Positions 55,813 to 63,151 of a stretch of DNA of 64,000 nt are shown here, piece after piece. Numbering within the stretch: the stretch's first letter is position 1; every line of letters starts with the position of its first letter. The notes beneath the pieces are model-generated. The model made no database searches, was not told the origin of the DNA, and saw nothing but the letters and a program-made list of their open reading frames with translations. Source of the stretch: Ignavibacteria bacterium UBA7675 (lineage in GTDB: Bacteria > Bacteroidota > Ignavibacteria > Kapaibacteriales > UB7675). The stretch lies in contig DLHF01000073.1 of NCBI GenBank assembly GCA_002483085.1, forward strand, positions 48,707 through 112,706. Direction: 5' to 3'. The translations under genes and the position numbers were made by a program.

Positions 55813-55816
55813 TGTA

Positions 55817-56395
55817 TTATCTACCGGCACTACTCTTTGTTTCTATGGCGTTGGCTTCGTCTAACAGCACAACTAACACTGCGTGGTCGTTTGCTTCTAC
55901 GACAACAATGCGCTCGCCTTCGCGGATGGGCTTGCCGTCCATGCTCGCAGCAATCTGGCAAGTGTTCGATCCAGCAATCGTTATAATTACTTCGCCATAG
56001 CCTACTGCTGGTATCGTTGTGGATACTGCTCCGATTTTCCCGGGCAGCTCGCGCATAGAATAACCGACAGAATTCTCGCGATTACGCATTGGCTTTACAT
56101 ACAGAAAATACAGCGATATGGAAACGACCATAGCAATAAGCATTGCCAAAATGGCTTCGGGAAAGGGCTCGTAATCGGCTGTGCGCTCAAGGACAATGCC
56201 CGCCGCACCAAACACAGTAACACCGCCTACAAGCACCACAGGATGAAAAATTTCGCCGAGCTGTAGGCCCTCGTGCCCAGCATCTACACCCACATGGCCA
56301 AGCCCGTGATGGAAGTGCAGCATGTCGCTGAGCAGAAAAGTCAGCAGGGAGAACAAACTTCCTCCCACTATACATGTCCAGTACACTTCTGTCAT
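55817..56395 (-). CDS. NfeD/YuaF-like membrane protein
   Basis: 192-aa membrane protein, flotillin partner. Three hydrophobic helices (about 8-25, 53-68, 80-100) precede a C-terminal OB-fold domain (LPGKIGAVSTTIPAVGYGEV then PIREGERIVVVEANDHAV). The pairing with the flotillin gene mirrors the yuaF-yuaG operon of Bacillus and equivalents elsewhere. Function: assembly or regulation of flotillin scaffolds, by family knowledge. The gene pair is separated by 220 bases of unrecognised, possibly repeat-derived sequence. Confidence 0.85.
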   Translation of the reverse strand: MTEVYWTCIVGGSLFSLLTFLLSDMLHFHHGLGHVGVDAGHEGLQLGEIFHPVVLVGGVTVFGAAGIVLERTADYEPFPEAILAMLIAMVVSISLYFLYVKPMRNRENSVGYSMRELPGKIGAVSTTIPAVGYGEVIITIAGSNTCQIAASMDGKPIREGERIVVVEANDHAVLVVLLDEANAIETKSSAGR

Positions 56396-56553
56396 ATGCC
56401 ACCCCGATCTGTCACCGAAGCAACAACAAGAGAGCAGGAGGCAATATGGTCTTTATCGACTACGACATGTGTGATCATGGGCTGCTGGATGAAATGACGC
56501 GGCACAATTGCAGCCAATATCCGAAAAATCAGTGTGAAATTCAAAATCGCCTC

Positions 56554-56585
56554 TTGAGGCAAACTCCTGATACTTCGTATATTTA
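56554..56585 (+). promoter_or_regulatory. Possible Bacteroidota-type promoter for the lamin-tail gene
   Basis: TTG at 56554-56556 and TATATTTA at 56578-56585 are 21 bases apart, one base off the TAnnTTTG consensus. The -7 element ends 36 bases before ATG 56622. Confidence 0.35.
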
Positions 56586-56621
56586 CGCTTGTGTTATTCA
56601 TCTATATTCTTCACCAAGCCG

Positions 56622-58277
56622 ATGAAAACTATTACAACCACTCTGCTGCTGCTCTTTGCAGTAGCCCGCCTTCAGGCGCAGTTTGTTATCAACGAAATCC
56701 ACGCTGTTCCCTCTGCCGGAGAACCAGAATGGATAGAACTTCACAATGTGTACAACCAAGCGCGTGTGCTTCGCAATGCTCTTGTAAGCGACCGCTCGGC
56801 AACACGACCGCTGCCGGATATACGCATTCCAGCGCGCGGCTACGCTCTTCTTACACGCGATACGCTGGCACTGGCAGAGTCGCGCTCCATTCCTGCCGGT
56901 ACTGTGCTCGTAGAGCTCAAACTTCCATCGCTCAACAACACAACCGATGTCGTGGTGCTGCGCAATGCCGATTCTACTGTCATCGACTCTGTGTACTACA
57001 ACACTAAGTGGGGCATGCGAGGCATATCGCTCGAACGCATCGACCCGCTTGCTGCGGCTGTGTCGCCCGGTAATCTCGCTGCTTCACAGTCGCCCGATAG
57101 CGCTACCGCCGGAGCGGTCAATAGCGTTGTGCTGCTGGATCGCGATGCCCGCCTGCTCTCTGTGGTACCATCCGGCGATAGCGCCGTTGTGAGCATAAGC
57201 AATAATGGCAGAGAAGCTCTGGATGCCTGTACTGTGTCGCTCTGGTTGGACACGGATGCCGATGGCATACTTGCACCCGACGAGCTTTTTGCGCGGGTAT
57301 CGAATATCCGTGTAGACTCCGGTGCCGTGCACACATGGACGGTTTTTACGGGAACAGCTCGCCGTGGTTACGAATTATCGGCGGCTGTTGTCGATTTTCC
57401 CTCGGATGAACGCCGCTACAACGATACGCTGCGCCGCACTCTGTTTTTTTCTTATCCCGCCGGAACTGTAAAAATTAATGAGCTCATGTTCCACCCGCCG
57501 CCCGATGCCTCCGACTATATAGAGCTTTGGAATGCCGGGAATGACACCATAGCGCTCAACGGCTGGCATATCCACGACAGGCCGACCTCCACAGGAGCCG
57601 ATACTCTTTTTATACGCGACTCCCTGCTATTGCCACCCGGCGCTTATGTCGTCGTGGCCTGCGATTCCTCTCTGTTTACACAATTCCCGGAACTCATCGG
57701 TTCGCCATATGTGTACTGCGCTTCGTCGCAGCTCAATCTCAATGCTACTGGCGACATCGCCGTGCTGCGCGACCCCAATGGCGCAGTTGTCGATTCAGTA
57801 AGCTACAGCAACTCCTGGCATATCGTACCCGTGTCGGCCTCCGGCGGCCTCAGTTTGGAGAAACTCAACCCCGACTTGCCATCGGCACAGCGCGACTCCT
57901 GGAGCACCACCGGCGACCATCGGGGCGGCACACCAGCACAACGCAATAGTATTTCTGTTTCGCTGCCCTCGGGTGGTTCGATAAAAGCTACTCCCAATCC
58001 GTTTTCCCGCAGCCGCCATGATCTCTGCTTGATTGTGTGGTCGCTGCCCTTCCGCCAAGCCCACATCAGCGCAACCGTGTACAGCCCGGATGGGCTTCCG
58101 CTGCGCTCGCTGCTGGCCGCCGCTTTTACATCCGCCGAAGGATTTGTAGCGTGGAATGGCGAAAACGATGAGGGCTCGCTGCTGGCTCCGGGACCGTACA
58201 TTGTTGTGCTCGAAGCCGTCGACGCAGCTACGAGTAATGTCGCCACAGAAAAGCTCCTTGTGGTGCTCGCGCCGTAA
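56622..58277 (+). CDS. Exported lamin-tail-domain protein
   Basis: 551-aa secreted protein. A signal peptide (TTTLLLLFAVARLQA) precedes two lamin tail (LTD) domains: residues about 20-130 (FVINEIHAVPSAGEPEWIEL) and about 285-405 (KINELMFHPPPDASDYIELW, ALNGWHIHD). Between them is a CARDB-like beta domain. The C-terminus is a FlgD-like Ig module of the type used as an outer-membrane sorting signal in Bacteroidota (ATVYSPDGLPLRSLLAA, EGFVAWNGENDEGSLLAPG). LTD proteins in bacteria are often surface or nuclease-associated; no nuclease motif is visible here. Confidence 0.85.
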   Translation: MKTITTTLLLLFAVARLQAQFVINEIHAVPSAGEPEWIELHNVYNQARVLRNALVSDRSATRPLPDIRIPARGYALLTRDTLALAESRSIPAGTVLVELKLPSLNNTTDVVVLRNADSTVIDSVYYNTKWGMRGISLERIDPLAAAVSPGNLAASQSPDSATAGAVNSVVLLDRDARLLSVVPSGDSAVVSISNNGREALDACTVSLWLDTDADGILAPDELFARVSNIRVDSGAVHTWTVFTGTARRGYELSAAVVDFPSDERRYNDTLRRTLFFSYPAGTVKINELMFHPPPDASDYIELWNAGNDTIALNGWHIHDRPTSTGADTLFIRDSLLLPPGAYVVVACDSSLFTQFPELIGSPYVYCASSQLNLNATGDIAVLRDPNGAVVDSVSYSNSWHIVPVSASGGLSLEKLNPDLPSAQRDSWSTTGDHRGGTPAQRNSISVSLPSGGSIKATPNPFSRSRHDLCLIVWSLPFRQAHISATVYSPDGLPLRSLLAAAFTSAEGFVAWNGENDEGSLLAPGPYIVVLEAVDAATSNVATEKLLVVLAP

Positions 58278-58308
58278 GTGCCAATGTGCCGCAGTGAGAG
58301 ATATATGT

Positions 58309-58400
58309 GGCACGGGCGTCTTCGGATGGGGCGGCGTAGAGGCGCCTCAAGCGACGCCCCTACGCCGCGTCGCTGTCGCCGGTCGCAAACACCGTTTGGC
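58309..58400 (-). repeat. Dispersed intergenic repeat, right module in reverse (copy I)
   Basis: Reads GTGGCACGGGCGTCTTCGGA, then a hairpin around GGCGTAGAGGCGCC / GCCCCTACGCC, then GTCGCTGTCGCCGGTCGCA, the reverse complement of the right-module core. This is the only copy oriented on the minus strand. It runs directly into the tandem array. Confidence 0.75.
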
Positions 58401-58690
58401 CGCTGGCCACAGGCTTTGCGCCCCTTGCAGGCAGCCATCACCCCAACCAATCTTCTTTCCGTTTGGCCGCTGGCCACAGGCTTTGCGCCTCTTGCAGGCA
58501 GCCATCACCATAGCCAATCTTTCCGTTTGGCCGCTGGCCAACAGGCTTTGCGCCTCTTGCAGGCAGCCGTCACCACAGCCAATCTTTCCGTTTGGCCGCT
58601 GGCCAACAGGCTTTGCGCCCCTTGCAGGCAGCCATCACCCCAACCAATCTTTCCGTTTGGCCGCTGGCCAACAGGCTTTGCGCCTCTCGT
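58392..58690 (+). repeat. 65-bp tandem repeat array (4.6 units)
   Basis: Units of about 65 bases start TTTCCGTTTGGCCGCTGGCC and continue ACAGGCTTTGCGCC[C/T]C then TTGCAGGCAGCC. Units differ at only a few positions. GGCC-GCT-GGCC is palindromic. In reverse, the unit resembles the middle segment of the dispersed repeat (CTGCAA, GCAAAGC, TTGGCC), suggesting expansion from it. Confidence 0.9.
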
Positions 58691-58736
58691 GCAATACCGC
58701 CATCGGAGCCTATCCTACAGCTCGGAGGCGAACTTC

Positions 58737-58768
58737 TTTGGTTCGAAGCCGCCACGGGCGTAAATTTC
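58737..58768 (+). promoter_or_regulatory. Bacteroidota-type promoter for the multi-glycosyltransferase gene
   Basis: TTTG at 58737-58740, 20 bases, then TAAATTTC at 58761-58768 (one mismatch to TAnnTTTG). The -7 element ends 43 bases before ATG 58812. Confidence 0.4.
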
Positions 58769-58811
58769 GGTTTGTGTTTTTTTGCTTCAATACACCTGTG
58801 GAAGAGAGCCA

Positions 58812-61800
58812 ATGCCGAGTATCAGCCTTTGCATGATCGTAAAAAATGAGGAAGAAGTGCTCGCCCGCTGCCTTGCCTCGGTACAGCATATTGTCGATGA
58901 AATTATCATTGTAGATACAGGCTCTACCGACGCCACAGTAGATATCGCCAAAGCATTTGGTAGCCGCGTTTTTTTCGAGCCCTGGAGCGACGACTTTGCA
59001 GCAGCGCGCAATGCTTCGTTTGCCCATGCAACCGGCGACTATATTCTCTGGATAGACGCCGACGATATAGTGCGGCCAGAGCAGGCACAACTCCTTGCCC
59101 AAAAAAAGCCGTACCTCGACCGCGATGTGTACTACATGCCCTACGACTACGCACAGGATGCCACAGGGCGTTCGCTCTGCGTGCTGTGGCGGGAGCGCAT
59201 GGTGCGGCGCCAAGCCGGACTTCGCTGGCATTATCCCATTCACGAGTGCCTGATAGTGGAGCCGGAACACAGCACTGAACACGCCGATATCACCATTACA
59301 CACCGCCGCACACCACGCGGCATTGCCTCCGATGCAAGCCGCAACCGGCGCATCCTTGAGCAAACAATTACAACCGAAGCGTACAGCCACGACCCGCGCA
59401 TACACTACTACCTCGCCAAAGAATATCAGTACGAAGGCGCTCTACAGCAAGCAGCCGATATGTTCCGCACATTTCTTCGGCTATCCGGTGGCTGGCCCGA
59501 AGACCGCATCGGCGCGCTGCACCGGCTGGCAGTTACGCTGTGCACCCTTGCCGACGGCACTCCAGCGCAAGCACAGAGCTTGCGCGATGAAGCCCGCGCC
59601 GCTGCCAGAAATGCCATTGCCCTCGACAACAGCCGGGCAGAACCGTACTTCGTGCTCGGCTCTCTCGCTTTTGCCGAAGGCGACTACGAAGAAGCAGCTT
59701 TTCAGTACCGCCGCTGCCTTCGCCCACTGCCGCAGGTCATGAGCCCCGTCGAACGCTATTACTACGACCTCGGGCCATTGGTGCAGTTGTGCCTATGCTA
59801 TCACTACATGGGCGACGACGCCACCGCCAACACATTCAACGAGCAGGCATTACTTCTTTCCCCGGATGAGCCCGTATTGCTGAGCAACAGGGCGCTGTTC
59901 CACACGAGCCTGCATAATCGCCCGGCACCCAACCCTGCGCGGCTGGCGTTTGGCACCACAGCAATACCGGGCTATACACCATACCACCTCGACTTCTCCG
60001 CTGATGCAGGTGAGATTCTTCTGCCCTTTGCAGACAATACAATCGAAGCAATCCACGCCGATCACGCGCCCGAGCACTACAACTATGAGCAGTTGCCCGC
60101 CGCACTCCGCGAATGGCAACGCGTACTACAGCCCGGTGGCGAGTTGCTCGCTGAAGTCGCCGATATGGATGCGCTCGTGCAGCGCTACACAGAAGCGAAC
60201 ACGCCACAGGAGCAGAGCACAGCAGCAGCTCTTCTGTACTCGACCGGCAATGCAGCAAAGCAGAGCAGCATGAGCGTACACATGCTGCAACAAGTCGTAG
60301 AAGAAGCGGGCTTTGTGGTCGATATCGCAGGCCATCTCGACGACAGCGAGCAGATATGGATACGAGCGCTCAAGCCTCTACAGGCTCGGCGCATTGGCTG
60401 GCTGGCAGCAGGCATGGATATACGCATGCCGCAGTTTCGACTGCGCATGTACCACATCGACCGCTGGCTACGCAGTCGCGGCTACAGGTCGGCAATTATT
60501 GCTCCCGAGCAGATTTCCGATGTCGATACTGTCGTCTTCGGACGCAGCTTTCTTCAGTACGACTACGAGCTGATGCTCGCCGCAAAAGCAGCGGGAAAGC
60601 GCGCGCTGCTGGACATCTGCGAAGACTTGTTCGATCTGGACTTCCCCTTCTATCGCCCGATGATAGAAGCAGCCGACTGCGTTGTATGCTGTTCGCATGC
60701 CTTGGAAGCAAAAGCGCGCACGGTGCACAGCCGCACGCTTACAATTCCCGATGCGGTGGAAGCCGATTTTGCGCTGAACTGTGCCTACGAATACCGCAAT
60801 TCCCTTACAATAGGCTGGATTGGCATGGGTGGAAACGCTCACCTTGCCGAAGCTCTTCGCCCGCTTATCAACAGCATGGGACACCGCCTGCTTACCATCC
60901 ACGAAGCAGACACAGCCGATAGAGAATGGCATACAGACACCTGGCAGCAGGCACTCATCTATTGTGATGCAGCAATCGTCCCCGCCGACTACATCAGGCA
61001 ACCATCGAAAAGCAACAACCGCCTTACAACACTGATGGCGCTCGGATTGCCGACTATCGCCTCGCCATTAGATGCGTATCTTCGCATTATAACGCCCGGC
61101 GAAAACGCGCTCATAGCAGCCTCCACAGAAGAATGGCGGCAGTGCATCGAGCTTTTGCAGCAAAGCGAAACCCGTTGGCGTATTGGGCAAGCAGGTAAAG
61201 AAGTCGCTCGCAGAGATTTCCATCTCGACAAAATAGCCAGTGCATGGCGCGACCTCGTCATAAAACAAGAGCCGATAGTGGATATTATCATTCCAACTCG
61301 CAACAATCCCGAATACTTGCTCGCATGTGTGCAAAGCATACAGATATGCACAACACTGCCGCACAATATTATTGTGGTAAACAATGGATCGCCCGGCAGC
61401 CTGCCCGCACTGCCACCCGGTGTTGTCGTCGTGCAAAGCAACTCACCTCTGCCATTCGCAGCAGCGATAAACCTCGGTATCAGGCACGGCACAGCGCCCC
61501 GTGTGTGCATTGCCAACGACGATATTATTATGACGCATGGCTGGCTGGAGCCGCTACTCGAATGTATTGACAATGGCGCTGGATTGTGCAATCCGCTCTC
61601 CAACTGCGACTACGGCTGGCTGCACAACTACGAGCTCGACATCGACGGGGTGCCTCTATTGCCCGGCGGCAATGTATTGCGTAATGGCTCCATAGCACTC
61701 CGCGATGGCGATGGCGCCGTACCTGTAGAACGGCTGTACCACTTCCAGCCCTGTACAACACGCAGCTATAATCGGGAATGGGTTGCCTTCTTTTGTACGG

Positions 61801-63143
61801 TAGTCGACCGCCGTGTGCTCGATGCCGTCGGGCCACTCGACGAAGAATTTCTCACCGGGTGCGAAGACCTCGATTTCTGCCGCAGAGCTGCGGCACTTGG
61901 CTATACATCCTCGGTAGATGAACGCAGCTTCGTGATGCACTTTGGCGGCGTGAGCAGGCGCCAAAGCGAACAAAACGACCCGGAGCGCCACCAACGCGAA
62001 GATGAGGAAAACCACGAACGCATAGCGCTTAAATACAGCCGTCCTGTGCTGGCATTGCACACCGGCACAGCTTTTGAACCGTGGACAGCCGAAGCAATCA
62101 ACAGCGGTGGTATTGGCGGAGCAGAAACGGCAGCAGCACATCTGGCAGAAGCATTTGTGCAATGTGGATATAGAGTGTTGCTGTTTTGCCCGTGCGAAGG
62201 CATGGAAGGTGTGTATAATGGCGTGGAGTACACCGACATCAGCCGCTTCAACGCTATAGCCTCGACAACGGTGTTCGCGGTGTGCATCGGCTCGCGATAC
62301 ACAGCGATATTTAGCGCACCAATACGCGCACAACGGCGGTATTTGTGGGTGCACGATATCCGCGCTTTAGACACAGCCAACGAGAGCACCAGTGTGCACA
62401 CTTTGGCTAATACACTCGATGGCATTGTCTGCGTAAGCCCCTGGCATCGCGATTTCTTCGCTGCACACTATGGTATTTCTGCGGAAAAAATTGCCGTGAT
62501 TGGCAATGCTATCGACACCGGGCGTTTCCAGCACAGCGTGGAGCGGCAACCCCGGCGATTTATCTACGCGTCGAGTCCTGATCGCGGGTTGGACACGCTT
62601 CTGTACCTCTTCCCCTTTATCCGGCTCAATATTCCCGATGCAGAGCTGCATGTTTTCTATGGTTTTGACAATTGGGATAAATCGCTTGCCGCTACGCCCG
62701 ATCCGCAGCAGGCCGCCAGCCGCGAGGCCATACGCAGTGCAATAGAACAGCCCGGAGTGTATTACCACGGTCGCGTAGGACAGGAACAACTCGCCAAAGA
62801 ATTTTTGCGAAGTGATGTGTGGTTCTATCCCACCCGCTTCTGGGAAACCTACTGCATTACGGCATTGGAGGCGCAGATGGCAGGCGTAGTGTGTATCTGC
62901 TCCGATCTGGCTGCATTGTCGACCACCGTTGGCAATCGCGGCATTTTGCTCGCAGGTGATGCCTATACAGCCGAATACCGCCGGGAAGCAGTGCAACAGC
63001 TATGCGCCCTTTTTTCCAATGAAGAGCTCAAAGAGCATCTATCTACAGCCGGGCGTAGCTGGGCAGAATCTCAAACATGGGAACAGCGCGCCCGGGAATG
63101 GGTCGCGCTGTTCCACACTTCAATTGCCGTGCCTGCTGTGTAG
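58812..63143 (+). CDS. 1443-aa multidomain glycosyltransferase (GT2-TPR-MT-GT-GT2-GT4)
   Basis: Very large cytoplasmic glycan-assembly protein. Domains in order: GT2 at 1-230 (LCMIVKNEEEVLARCLASVQ, IVDTGSTDATVDIA, WIDADD); TPR at about 230-390; degenerate methyltransferase-like at about 395-520 (EWQRVLQPGGELLAEVADMD); GT4-like at about 528-810 (GWLAAGMDIRMPQFRLRMYH); second GT2 at about 822-1085 (DIIIPTRNNPEYLLACVQSI, GCEDLDFCRRAAALGYTSS); and GT4 at about 1097-1443 (GGIGGAETAAAHLAEAFVQC, YASSPDRGLDTL, FYPTRFWETYCITALEAQMA). No transmembrane segments are seen. It probably builds a glycan on surface proteins or polysaccharide. GAAGAGAG precedes ATG 58812. Confidence 0.88.
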   Translation: MPSISLCMIVKNEEEVLARCLASVQHIVDEIIIVDTGSTDATVDIAKAFGSRVFFEPWSDDFAAARNASFAHATGDYILWIDADDIVRPEQAQLLAQKKPYLDRDVYYMPYDYAQDATGRSLCVLWRERMVRRQAGLRWHYPIHECLIVEPEHSTEHADITITHRRTPRGIASDASRNRRILEQTITTEAYSHDPRIHYYLAKEYQYEGALQQAADMFRTFLRLSGGWPEDRIGALHRLAVTLCTLADGTPAQAQSLRDEARAAARNAIALDNSRAEPYFVLGSLAFAEGDYEEAAFQYRRCLRPLPQVMSPVERYYYDLGPLVQLCLCYHYMGDDATANTFNEQALLLSPDEPVLLSNRALFHTSLHNRPAPNPARLAFGTTAIPGYTPYHLDFSADAGEILLPFADNTIEAIHADHAPEHYNYEQLPAALREWQRVLQPGGELLAEVADMDALVQRYTEANTPQEQSTAAALLYSTGNAAKQSSMSVHMLQQVVEEAGFVVDIAGHLDDSEQIWIRALKPLQARRIGWLAAGMDIRMPQFRLRMYHIDRWLRSRGYRSAIIAPEQISDVDTVVFGRSFLQYDYELMLAAKAAGKRALLDICEDLFDLDFPFYRPMIEAADCVVCCSHALEAKARTVHSRTLTIPDAVEADFALNCAYEYRNSLTIGWIGMGGNAHLAEALRPLINSMGHRLLTIHEADTADREWHTDTWQQALIYCDAAIVPADYIRQPSKSNNRLTTLMALGLPTIASPLDAYLRIITPGENALIAASTEEWRQCIELLQQSETRWRIGQAGKEVARRDFHLDKIASAWRDLVIKQEPIVDIIIPTRNNPEYLLACVQSIQICTTLPHNIIVVNNGSPGSLPALPPGVVVVQSNSPLPFAAAINLGIRHGTAPRVCIANDDIIMTHGWLEPLLECIDNGAGLCNPLSNCDYGWLHNYELDIDGVPLLPGGNVLRNGSIALRDGDGAVPVERLYHFQPCTTRSYNREWVAFFCTVVDRRVLDAVGPLDEEFLTGCEDLDFCRRAAALGYTSSVDERSFVMHFGGVSRRQSEQNDPERHQREDEENHERIALKYSRPVLALHTGTAFEPWTAEAINSGGIGGAETAAAHLAEAFVQCGYRVLLFCPCEGMEGVYNGVEYTDISRFNAIASTTVFAVCIGSRYTAIFSAPIRAQRRYLWVHDIRALDTANESTSVHTLANTLDGIVCVSPWHRDFFAAHYGISAEKIAVIGNAIDTGRFQHSVERQPRRFIYASSPDRGLDTLLYLFPFIRLNIPDAELHVFYGFDNWDKSLAATPDPQQAASREAIRSAIEQPGVYYHGRVGQEQLAKEFLRSDVWFYPTRFWETYCITALEAQMAGVVCICSDLAALSTTVGNRGILLAGDAYTAEYRREAVQQLCALFSNEELKEHLSTAGRSWAESQTWEQRAREWVALFHTSIAVPAV

Positions 63144-63151
63144 GCTTCCGG

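Larger units (their letters stand above)
58278..58811. other. Intergenic region with inverted repeat copy and 65-bp tandem array
   Basis: 534 bases between the lamin-tail gene and the glycosyltransferase gene. It holds repeat copy I, the tandem array at 58392-58690 and the promoter at 58737-58768. No gene is supported, although several frames remain open because the 65-bp unit is not a multiple of three. Confidence 0.5.

Noticed and set aside
58392..58690. CRISPR array
   Set aside because: Units are contiguous and nearly identical, with no unique spacers and no cas genes.
58156..58836. Two long open frames through the 65-bp array
   Set aside because: Frame openness follows from GC-rich repeats, and no domain, signal or ribosome binding site is present.
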